Below, in pieces: positions 31,227 through 42,600 of a stretch of 64,000 bases of DNA. Made by a program: the position numbers and the translations under genes. Numbering within the stretch: position 1 is the stretch's first letter; each line of letters begins with the position of its first letter. Source of the DNA: Tetrapisispora phaffii CBS 4417 (Eukaryota; Ascomycota; Saccharomycetes; Saccharomycetales; Saccharomycetaceae); the NCBI RefSeq assembly GCF_000236905.1, contig NC_016525.1:1-64000 (forward strand), read 5' to 3'. The notes under the pieces are model-generated. The model worked only from the letters and a program-made list of their open reading frames with translations. It did no database searches and was not told the DNA's origin.

Positions 31227-31889
31227 TTACCAAGTAAGGAATAAGAATAAGAAGCAAAAAGTGATCACAGAAGCTAAAATCACAGCATTTTTTCTCCTTC
31301 TAGTGCTGATCTTACCAATTAATACATTTAGACCTGGTATTCTTTGTAAAGTTTGCATTATTTTATTATTAGTATTATTCAATAAGTGACTTTGTGAAAC
31401 GATTTGGTCTCTTGTTTCCCAAGCTTGAGAAATGAGATCATCCACAACATTATGAGACTGATCGATTCTTGCTGCTTCATTTTGAATATATTCATCTTCA
31501 TTTGTATCGAAATTTCGTTGTTGTTCTATATCATTCTTAACACTGAACAGAAGATTCAATCTATTACGTTCTTGTTGAATTGACGATCTTATATTTCTGA
31601 AATTTTTTTGATGTTCTTGGTAAACTTCCTTATGACGTTGTAATTGTGATATTTTGGAAGTCGAAATGTTCTTATTTTCATCCACAATATTTCCCAAACT
31701 GGCTATTATATCATGTGTCTTGCCCAATAACGTCTCGATCTGGGTATCTAGTTTCTTCTCTTCAGTCGATTGGTCTGCACTAGAGGTCTGAGCAAACGTA
31801 GAATATTTTGAAAGCAGCGAATCAGTCTTTGATTCTAATGAAATAATTTCACTTCTCACAGTCACAAACGAAGAACCCTTGGAAGCCAT
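31227..31889 (-). CDS. GOS1: Golgi v-SNARE Gos1
   Basis: 220 residues (S. cerevisiae: 223). The N-terminus has SFVTVRSEIISLESKTDSLLSKYSTFAQTSS; the middle block FRNIRSSIQQERNRLNLLFSVKNDI is nearly invariant in the family. A Qb-SNARE motif follows (DQSHNVVDDLISQAWETRDQI...RIPGLNVLIGKI), and a C-terminal tail anchor of about 18 hydrophobic residues ends in FLTW. Gos1 acts with Sed5, Ykt6 and Sft1 in intra-Golgi and endosome-to-Golgi fusion. In S. cerevisiae it is YHL031C, whereas its neighbours here are YLL genes, which shows the interleaving of the two WGD tracks. Confidence 0.97.
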   Translation of the reverse strand: MASKGSSFVTVRSEIISLESKTDSLLSKYSTFAQTSSADQSTEEKKLDTQIETLLGKTHDIIASLGNIVDENKNISTSKISQLQRHKEVYQEHQKNFRNIRSSIQQERNRLNLLFSVKNDIEQQRNFDTNEDEYIQNEAARIDQSHNVVDDLISQAWETRDQIVSQSHLLNNTNNKIMQTLQRIPGLNVLIGKISTRRRKNAVILASVITFCFLFLFLTW

Positions 31890-32289
31890 ATTAGCACTTG
31901 GTATCTCTTAAGTCAATGGTTATATTCCTGCGCTGGCTGTGGCACTGAACTCAAGCATCAATACATTCATTCCATTTTCTTGTTGTTACTATTCTTTAAA
32001 TATGAACTTATCTCAAAACAACCAGCTGTCACAAATCGGAATACCAAAAGAAAATATATATACATGGTAGCGCCGCAGCACAAGAGTACAATTTAAGGTC
32101 AAAGCACCTATCATAGGATGCCATCTCATGATGGAAAGTCGAAGTTGTTAAGGTTATTTTACGAATGGAATAAATATATTAGGCTATAACAAGTTGAATA
32201 AATAAATAGGGTTAATAAATAACTGGTAATGATGTTTTTAAGAATAAATAATAGGAGAAAAGTGCGAACCGCTGGGGACAGCAAGGCCC
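31890..32289. other. GOS1 promoter and SDH2 3' region
   Basis: 400 bp between two minus-strand genes. No specific site was recognised apart from a short ATATATATAC stretch near 32055. Confidence 0.4.
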
Positions 32290-33087
32290 TTAGTCGAATG
32301 CCAAAGATTTTTTAATCTCGGCGATGGCTTTACCAGGGTTCAGGCCCTTTGGACATGTCTTTGTACAGTTCATGATAGTGTGGCATCTGTACAGGGACAT
32401 TGAGTTTTGTAGCATCTCTTTTCTCTTGTGCGAGGCTTGATCTCTCGAGTCGATTAACCAACGGTATGCTTGCATCAAGACAGCAGGACCTAGGTACTCT
32501 TCCTGGTTCCACCAGTACGATGGACAAGAGGTTGAACAACAGGCACAAAGGATACACTCGTATAGTCCATCCAGTTTCTTACGGTCCGCTATAGACTGCA
32601 GATTCTCCTTCCCATCAGCAGGGAACGTTTTTCTCTGTAAGAAAGGCTGGATCGACTTGTACTGTTTGTAAAAATGAGTTAAATCTGGTACCAAGTCCTT
32701 GACCACGTACATGTGTGGCAAGGGATACACTTTCAACTCTTTTGAGTTATCCTGATCGATTTTGCAGATACATGCCAAAGTGTTTCTACCTCCAATGTTC
32801 ATTGCACATGAACCACAGATACCTTCTCTGCACGATCTTCTCAAAGTCAACGTACTGTCTTGCTCGTTCTTGATCTTCAATAGTGCGTCTAGAACCATGG
32901 GACCACAGTCATCCAGATCAACTTTGTAAGATTGCAAACGGGGTTTTTCGGTTGGTTTGTCTGGATTCCATCTATAAATCTTGAAAGTCTTGAACCTTGG
33001 CTCATGCTGTTTCGTCGCCATTTTGGCCGTGGTCGAGAAGGCCCTTCTGCCTGTCGACAACAAATTCTTTTGTAAATTCAAAAACAT
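32290..33087 (-). CDS. SDH2: Succinate dehydrogenase iron-sulfur subunit
   Basis: 265 residues (S. cerevisiae: 266). A basic, Ser/Arg-rich presequence at 1-22 fits mitochondrial import. [2Fe-2S] ligands are C86, C91, C94 and C106 in [18 protein letters not shown]; the C-terminal domain has [12 protein letters not shown] for the [4Fe-4S] cluster and [14 protein letters not shown] for the [3Fe-4S] cluster. It passes electrons from FAD in Sdh1 to ubiquinone in complex II, in the TCA cycle and respiratory chain. The longest frame starts with GTG at 33120; the ATG at 33085-33087 ([10 protein letters not shown]) gives a proper presequence and is preferred. Confidence 0.97.
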   Translation of the reverse strand: MFLNLQKNLLSTGRRAFSTTAKMATKQHEPRFKTFKIYRWNPDKPTEKPRLQSYKVDLDDCGPMVLDALLKIKNEQDSTLTLRRSCREGICGSCAMNIGGRNTLACICKIDQDNSKELKVYPLPHMYVVKDLVPDLTHFYKQYKSIQPFLQRKTFPADGKENLQSIADRKKLDGLYECILCACCSTSCPSYWWNQEEYLGPAVLMQAYRWLIDSRDQASHKRKEMLQNSMSLYRCHTIMNCTKTCPKGLNPGKAIAEIKKSLAFD

Positions 33088-33424
33088 TGAAATGTGGTAA
33101 TAGTTAACTAATGCAAACACATAAAATGATATGTGTGATCCGAATAAGCCAATATTTCAGTCGGTATATTCAGTTGGATTTATGACACTGTTTCCTAAAA
33201 TTAGCCCAACTCAAAGAAAAAAAGTTCTGTTCCTAATACCAAATAACACATACACTGATATGCATATATATATATGTCAGTGTGTGTCATTTGAACTTAA
33301 TCAGAAGTTGTGGTCATTAATGTTAATCATCCAATGGTTGCTGTTTCTTGTCATTACAGAGTAAAGGACTAAAGGCATCACAATCCAATTAGAACAACGC
33401 AAAAAAACGCCGGGACAGCGCCTG

Positions 33425-33431
33425 TTACCCG
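33425..33431 (+). promoter_or_regulatory. Reb1-type site
   Basis: TTACCCG followed by A, about 340 bp upstream of SDH2. Confidence 0.5.
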
Positions 33432-33551
33432 ACTGCCGATGCCCGGGGATTGCGGAGACACGCCGGGGCAGGATGCAATAAGTGTCACTAAATGCGGCGT
33501 CGCTAACGGTATTGCGACTACATGAAGGTTATATTGGGTCGAGTATTGTAG

Positions 33552-33570
33552 TATATATATATATATATAT
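33552..33570. repeat. TA dinucleotide repeat
   Basis: Nine or so TA units followed by GTATATATG, between VPS13 and SDH2; a simple length-variable repeat, possibly the source of a TATA element. Confidence 0.8.
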
Positions 33571-33614
33571 GTATATATGTGTATGTATTTACAGCGGTTG
33601 CTATGGGAATGCAA

Positions 33615-36600
33615 TCAGAGAGTGGCCTCACAGTACTTGTTGTACTCCGTTACGGCGATGGCGATGTTACGGTAGATGGACTTTCGCTCGAGTCTGTCAG
33701 CAATAGGGATAAAGTACTCGGCCTGTGACTTCAATTTGATCTCAATGCCACCCTTCTCTAGGATGATACCTTGGATATCCTGGTACGCGGTCGACCACAT
33801 AATCTCCTCGTCGGCGATTTTGATTTCAGCAATGTGCTGCATTGAAACAACGACCGTAAGTTGACGGCCAGGCAGCACAACGTGTGCAAGATAACGGTCG
33901 TTCATGTACACGCCCCCGTTCGCAGTCTTTAGCCAGCATTGGCCCTGTGCCTCGCGCAGATTGTACGTCTTTATAATATTATCATGGCCGATGTACCTTG
34001 TCATCCGGACTCTACCGGGATTCGTCGTGGCGTTCGTAATTGTTGTGGTACTCTTAACTCCCTGACTTAAGTTGTTAGTCAAATCAAGTATTCCGATCGC
34101 AGTTTTTGTCGGCAAACCAAACAAACCCTTGCCGATACCTTTTATAAACCCAGCAGCTCCTTCTTTCTGGACGCCCTTATATGGATCTAAGGCTATTCCG
34201 GAGAGACCACTACCGATAGTAGTAGCAAACGACTGAGCAGATGTGGCAAGCACATTACGGCTGTTGTTAGTAATACGATTCTGCAGTCTCCTGCTTTCTT
34301 GAAACTCCATATCTTGAGTTATAGAAAGTCCTTTAGCCATAGATCCTGTAACTTTAGACATACTATCAGATATCCCAAATACTGTCTTCTTAGCAAAACT
34401 TAAACTACCCTTGGCAATATTGATACCAATGTCACCGGGTCTATCATTCATAATATAGCCCTTGTAAGGCTCATAGAAGAGATCCCAAACACCAGAACTA
34501 ATTGTATTGAATAAACCGACAGGATTACCCAAAAAGTCAGCAGAACCCAGAATTTTATGTAACTGGTAAATAAATTGTTGTCCATAATGGGTACGAATTG
34601 AATTTATTAATGTATCAACAGGCACACTTAGGTTATCCATATACAAGGAATTCATCCTTATTGCTGCGTCATTAACATTACCAATTGTCATAGTCAAAAC
34701 GTTGATGAAGAACGATAAAGTTCTTGTATTACGCTCAGAATCATCAAGCTTAGATGCACCCTCATCTTCCTTAGTAATAGTTTCGGATCTAACAAATGAT
34801 AAGTGTAACATAGTAGGCTGAATATGGAATACTTCAAAGTAAACATCTTCCGATAGCTTTAGTTCCTTGAATTCAGGTAGCGTAACTATGTCATTGTATA
34901 TCACTTCTTGGGTATTCTTGTTCCATGCAGCTCCTGGTACCTTCACAAAATCAATTAAAGCGTAAAGGAAATCTTCATCAAGTTGAATAGATAATTCTTG
35001 TAGCAATACAGTTAAATGCTTAAAATAAAGAACGCCATACTTATCATCTTTCAATTTGCTAACGGAACCTAATAAAACTGGACGATCGCTCATATCTGCT
35101 GCAACACCTTCAATTAAAGTAGGGTATACAACATTAGGGAAATTTGCATTAAACAATTGGTCATCTACTTGCAGCCACTGTACACTCCAGGAGAAAGTTT
35201 GTGATAGATCAGAATCGATGTATTTTAATTTGACATCACTAATACTTAAATAAAATAATTCTTGTAAACGTTTGTTAATGAAAGAAACACCTAAGCCTTT
35301 AAAATTAATAATCAACTTTCTGAAGATTGTCTCTTTAACTTCTTTTCCTTCAAATATCTCTCTTGAGCTATTGATGGATGATGATGAGGCATTGAACTTT
35401 GTATTCAACTTATATAAACTTGAACTTTGAGAATAATTAGTAATTGTTAATGCTTGTGTTGGACCATCAGCAATAACACTTATTTCAACCATATCTACGG
35501 GATCATTTGGAGCGTTTCCTGGTAAACGCATTGGTGTTAAATTACCGATCTCTGCAATATTTACTTCCCTTTTCCTACCTCTGCACGTTAAAATCATTCT
35601 CTTTTGTCTAGCAGCTGGATAATCCCAGGCATATGGCATAATACTTCTAGCAGGAACCCTATAATATAAAGGCTTATACTCGATATTAGTTATCTCCTCT
35701 ACTTCTTCGGATTCATAATAATCGTCAATTACTCTAGGATCACGTTGATAAAAAATAAATTCTTGATCACTAAAATTTCTTATAGAATAAGGCCACAGAT
35801 TTTTTCCATCAGTTATCCTTATTAATAAGGTGGCTTTGTCTAACACAATTTCGATTTTCAATAGCATATGTGTTTTGTCGGTTTTCAGTACCTTTAAGAA
35901 AGTAGAACCAACATCTTTAATGAAAAATGGAGAAGACCAATCAGTATTTGCACCTAAAAATTTAATTTTTAATTGCTTATTGACAATATTTCTCATTCTG
36001 TACATTGGAACAGATGCCTTTGCTTCCAATTCCATTGAAGCAGTGGATCCGGCTTCACATAACTCAATCGCAAAATCTAAATCACTATAAACCATATATC
36101 TTGGAGCAAACTCAATGATTTTACTCAAAGAATATTTTCCTTCCCCTTCATATACAGTCATTCCAAGGTTAGAATCTTGATTTTTGTTAGGTATATTCAA
36201 CACAACGTCATGGGATTGTCCGATTGCATCAAATGATAATGGAATACTCCAATCGGAATCCTTAAATCGAATATTAGCCCTATTATTATCGTAAATACCA
36301 CCTAAGAAAGAAAACATTTTTGGTGTAGTGTAATAAGAATTCTGCGAATCTAATACTAATCTAGACTGTGCTAAATTTCCATTTCCATCTTGAATAAAAA
36401 TTTCCTTACCAGTAGAATTTCTAATTATGTAAGGGGAATAAATTCTAATAATTTTAGCTCTTGTGCCCTCCACACTTTGGTAAAATAACTTAAGTTTCAA
36501 CATTTGCTCACCATCATCTAAAGTCAATGAAACGTCCGTTTCAGTATCCAATGAACTTTTCGGTGGGGTGTTAACAATTGCAGGTTTTGATGGTATTGCA

Positions 36601-39600
36601 TTATCCATCAATGGTTGAACAGATAGTAATAGGAAAGTATCCAAGGAAACATCATGAATGAAAATTTTACCACGTTTCTCTAGGAATGTATAATTATTAC
36701 CATCTTTACGCTTATCAATCAATGAAAAGTTTAAATCACAAGGTAACAAATTCTCAATCACTATTGGCGATGAAACAATAATTTTCATGCGTGGAAAAAT
36801 CTTTGCCAAAGGTTCTTTAGTATCAAATTTTCCATTCACTTCAAAGTAATATTTCTTCTCTTCGGTGGATTCCGATTTACACTCAATTGAAATTGGTTTA
36901 GTTAATAAGTCTTTCCATTGGATCTTTTGATCTGGCCATAAAAAGTCATCAGATACTGGTTTCACTAAAATAATACTAGAATATGCCATTTCTAAAGGGA
37001 TAGATTTTGTATCAGATGGAGAGACTGTATGAATAATTTGCTTAGGATTATTTTCATTGATAACCATAAATTGAATATCAATCTCAGTAGTATTCTCCAA
37101 AATTAAAGTTGATCTGAACGTTATCATCTTGATATTGTCCTCAGTAGATTTCAAATCACAGATTAATCTATTATGAACATGATCAACTGGAGGTTCCAAA
37201 ACAAATAGCTGTTCACCTTCATTTGTAGCGTTAATTTTCATGGTTGTTGAATATTTTGATCCAGAAATGGCAAAACCAAGCATACTTCTCTTATTATCGA
37301 TATCTAATTTCTCTCTCACTGTTCTCCAATCTTCAAATTCCCATGGTAACGAAGAACCAGGTGCGAGAGTTATTAGGTTGATTCTTTCGTCTTGTGTGTC
37401 AGTTACCTTCCACACATTAATATTTAACTCAGTGTCGTTATATAAAATGTATGGTTTTTCTAACCCCCTAGGTTTTAAGATCAACTCACCTGACAATGAA
37501 TTAGGTATTTGTGATAACATAGAAAGAGATCTAGAAGATAATGTAATTTCAGCGATCTTCCTTGTCACGATCTCAAATACCATGCACGAATCTTCATCAA
37601 GACCATTTGATAAATGAAATGATATTGGTACGGGTTCAATCAATGGTTCCCAACTTGATCTAGCATAATTGAAAACATTAACATATGTTTCGAGCGTTGC
37701 CATAGCATCTAATTCAGTAGACCAGTCTTTAGCAAAAACTTCAAAAGCATTTATATTCATATCTAATATCGGCATCTCATGAACATCACCAATTAACACA
37801 AGCCTTAGTCCGCCTACTTCTATGTGTAAATTTTCACCTAGAATTGTAGGAATAGTACTGTTTGCATCATTAGATTTTCTCTTAACTAATTCTTTAGAAG
37901 TGGTGTTTAAATCAGTACCTGTCGGAATCTCCTCCTTTGAAACAGAATCTGTTAATGATTTTCTCTTCGCTGAACTTTCTTGAGATGCCTTGTTCATTAA
38001 CGCGACAGTTTTGTTAAAAATTAACATTGCTAATCTTATATCTCTAAGTGAAATTCTCATTAGCAAAGGTTCGATTGATGAAGTTATTTCCGTTAACATA
38101 TTTTCTGTTGTTGAATTACGCTGATCAATTATAACTGAAGATGAAAAATCATCTAACAAACGTACTTTATAATCATTCTCAGAATTGAGTTTTGAAAGGA
38201 AAACACCAACATTATTTACTAGTAATGACTGTATATTTTGGCTTGAAAATTGAATCTCTCCAACTTTAAATACAACAGCTTCAGATTTAATATCAGATAC
38301 ATCAGCCAGTAATATAACTTGGGGATTTATAATAGAAAATGTATATTGAAATGGATTGCTCTGAATATCATCTTCGGTAGGTTTAAGCTCAGCTTCTGAT
38401 GGTAGGTTTACGGTGCCACTTACAGCAACTTTGCTTGCTAATCCAATAGAGTTATCATAAAATGATTTCAGTTCAAATAAGTAATCCATTGCTAAGATTA
38501 CCATAGGATTGTCAATTGTTATAGAAAGAGTGGTAGTTAGCGAACCATTGACCAAAATTCGAGAAACTTTAGAAATAAAGGAGTTTTCAACAGCACTTAA
38601 TTTTGGAATTAATTCGGTATGTTTATTGTCCTTGATATCTCTTATATCATCAATTGTGAATGATCCTATAAAGGACTCACCAGAGAGAGTACCATTGTAA
38701 TTTGTAATTAATTTGACACCTAATTTTTCAAATTTAAACTTTGTTAATCCATATTTGTCTAAATTAGTGCATTCGACAGTATTATTAAACAAAGATATTA
38801 TAATTTCAGGAATTTCGAATGAGAAATCAACATATACACCTTCTTCATCTGCCTTTTTTAATTGTGGCGAAGGATTTATACTATCAATTAGTCCAGACGA
38901 AGATAAATTGTCATCACTAGCAGTGTCAACAACATGATTGACATAATGCAATTCCTTATCTAACTCATCAGATTGGACGTCATCTATAGAAAAGGCTTGC
39001 ATTATTCTATCAGATAAAGAAAACAAAAATGACAATTGCAGTTCTGTTAGAGAAGTAGGAGGTGTATTGAATACACCATTGACATTGAATGTAGGTTCAT
39101 CAATCTTAGAATGTGGATTGTGTTTTACCTGTAAATCTAAACCTAAATCTTTAATAATGTTAAAGTCTTGAATTGAGTTACTCTCTAAATTTATCACAGA
39201 AGAAAGCATACATTCTTTAATATTTATTAAAATGTCATTAATTTTGTGACCTTCATTTGCCATGATAAAAACATTGGAAACTATGAAATCACCAGAATGG
39301 AATTCAAGTTTATCAAAGTGCTCATCTGACCACTCGGAGAGTTTTGGGAATATAATGATAGGACTTCTAATATTAACATCTAACTTCATATTGTTTACGG
39401 AATCAATGGATGGTGTTTGGTTATATGTTACTTCTCGTGCCTTCTCAAACAAACTTTTCATTCTCATAAATTTATTAAAGTAGGATATTATGCGATTTAG
39501 AGATTCTTCGACAAAATTAATATGCAACGAAGCAGCTTTATATGTAAAAATCGAGTCATAATCTTTATCGTTATCGGCTGGATCAAAAGTCTCATAGATA

Positions 39601-42600
39601 AGTTCTACTTCTTCTTCACCTTCTAAAGTGATTAATTTTTTGAATTCATTATTAAATGTTTTTGAAGAATTTCCATCTAGAACCTCCATATTTCCTAATT
39701 TCATTGATATTTTCATCCTTTCAGGTAACAAAATCAATGAAAATTCTCCGGCAGTTAATATCCAGCTAGCTATATTTATATTATCTTCATTGAAATCCAT
39801 TGTTAATCCAGCCATTCTGATCTTCATCAACGTCTTCTGTGGCGCATCTTCTCTATCTTCATCGTTGTGGCGCAATACATCAGCAGGGGCTTCAGCACCT
39901 GTAGGATCGATAAACGTAGTTAATGAGTAATTAATTAGAGTCAAAACAGATTTAGCATTCAAAGATAAATGTAACTGTTCCATGTCAAGTTCTACATTCT
40001 GATCAAAAACTTCAATTAACGTACCTTCATGGTTAACAATTCTCTGTTGTCTGAGATAGTCAACTTGAAACAAATCTGTTGAGGTTTCATTTAAATTACT
40101 TTTTGAAGAAATTAGCTTAGTTGGTAATGAACCTAAATTATCCATCACGATATAGTCGTCAACATCCAAAGAATTTATTAAAATATTAACTTTCATCTCC
40201 TTCACTCTTTGAATAAAATTGAATTTCAAAGAGTTTCCAACAATAGATATTAACTTTGTACTCTTCATGGTCTGTGTATCTTTACAATGATAAACTGTTA
40301 AATTTATATTGTTAATATCAAAGTTGATATCAAGTAGCTTCTGATTCAATTCAGATTCTGATTTATTTTTCAACATATTAGCAGTTTGGGCCAATTTAAT
40401 TTCCATTTTCTTTGATTCAATATAAGCATTACCTTTATCACTATTTAAAAACTCATCAGAATTTAATTCAATTGGTGTTGGCATAATATTGTTAATAATT
40501 AACATCATATATTTATACTGTTCATCATTTAAAGAGACGCTTAATTCAGGTAATGAAACAAAACTCCTTATTTTGGGTAAATTATGGGCTTTTGGAAGTA
40601 TCGATACATCTACTATTAGGTTTAGATATATTTTTTCTAATATACTAAAGTTATTGGTGACATTGGACTCAGCTAAACTTGAGATAGTTCTTCTTACATC
40701 GGGACCAATCAGGATTTGAGTATCCTGAGCACTTACATGAAATCTATCAAACATTAATCTATTGATTTCACTTCCATCAATCTTATCATAGTCTTCTACG
40801 GACATTTCCTTTACGCTTTTAATCTTCTCTTTTGAAATTAGTTCACTTGTGACCTTAATATGACCAGCATCGATAACTGCGCAAGGCGTGTCCCATTTAT
40901 GAGGATCTAAAGGTAATAAAATCAATGGTGCCTGTAAATCTAGGTTCAAATCAATAGTTTTATGTTCCTCTAATAATGCTTCTAAGCCCATTCTAGTCTG
41001 AGAAGTCCATCCCTCCATGGTTGTTTCAGCAGCATTAATTATTGCACCAATTGTGTCTTGATTGTCATTTTGCTGATTAAAAAAGTTTATGATTTCATTT
41101 ATAAAATGAACATGGTAGAACACGGTCATACCACGTAATCTGATTGACAATTTAGTGTCTGCCTCATTGTTGAGCGGGTTACTGTCGTATGAAATATCTA
41201 ACAAAGGCTCAGTTTCTGGATCTTGGGATGTAGTTTCATCCTGTAGTAAGGTTTTTAAGGCATTCACACTAATTATGTGTTTATATAAAGTGTTTGGAGA
41301 CCCATCTTCTAATCTAAATTGGTGTATTTGGAAGGAAGCCAAATAAGAGTGGGGGCGCTGGCAGAAATGAAATGAACAACCCTCAAAGATAATTTCGCCT
41401 AGTTTTCTAACATTCTCTCTTTTTATAATCGAAAAAGACCCCTTTTTCAGAACACTTGTAACTTTTAATTTTACTCGGTCACTTGGAATTGGTAAAATAG
41501 CATCATCATCTTCTGTAAACTCGATGGCTTCATATAACTCTTTTCTCTGCTCTTCAGAAAGTTCTAATTCCTTTTGAGTTTCAGCAAGAGGTTTGCCTGT
41601 CCAAATTGAAGATAACCACGTGCCAGTTGAATTCTGAGAAGCACGATTTAACTCATTGTCTTTTATCTGATTATCATTTTCTTTTTGAAGCTGAGCATTC
41701 ATTTTTTTGGCCATAGATCTATATAAGATAATAGCCTCAAAGCTTAATTCACTTTCTAGCTCGCTAAGCCTTTGTTGCTTCTTAGAGTCGGCTAATTCAT
41801 CGTCGATGGTTGGTAATTGTAATTTATCTAGCCACAGCGCAATGTATTCACGTCTTTGGTCACAACTTTTCTTTATATTTTCCCAAGTCCATTTTTGATT
41901 TTCCGATTTTATTTTTTCTGCTATTGTTTGTATTGTATATTTTAGCCAAGCTTTTGGATCGTCAGTTACTGAACATAGAGGTCTTCTTCCTTTATATTTC
42001 TCTATGTCTTTGTTGATTTGTAAAGATGATAACGTGTGCATCAAGTTAGCATATTCTACATCTCCTAGATCAACGGAAAATTCATCGTACTCCATTTCTA
42101 ATAAAATATGAGGTTGAACTTCAGTTGACCCCAGTTTGTTCACACTCAATTTACCAATACCATTTATAGGTTTTAAGAGATAACGATAATTATCTACTTC
42201 AGTCTCAGAAGATAAGATTGCTCTTTTAAACTTTTCAACAGTAGTATCGAAGTCTTCATTTTCATTATAGTTTTCAATGTTTGTTGAATCAACATTCCAA
42301 TATAAACAAAGAGAATTTAATGTTAACAATTTATGTGTAATTGGTCTACTAATTGATATAAAATTTGGGACCCAACCTTCATCAGTCGATACTGCTGATA
42401 TTTCCCTTAATGTTATTCCCAAAGAGTACGGTTCTTTTGATAGGACACATTTGGTATCTTCATATCTGATATGAATATTTTTAATTGTAATTTGTAAATT
42501 ATCAACAATTTTGGTTAATAATGACTGCATAAAAGTTTCGTTATTTTCATTGTTAGTATCTATTGAATCGATATGTTGATTTCTCAATTCCCATTCTGCC

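Larger units (their letters stand above)
33088..33614. other. SDH2 promoter and VPS13 3' region
   Basis: It holds a Reb1-type site (33425-33431) in a GC-rich patch and a TA microsatellite (33552-33570). Single CCAAT pentamers occur at about 33148, 33330 and 33383; none fully matches the Hap2/3/4/5 consensus expected for a respiratory gene. Confidence 0.5.
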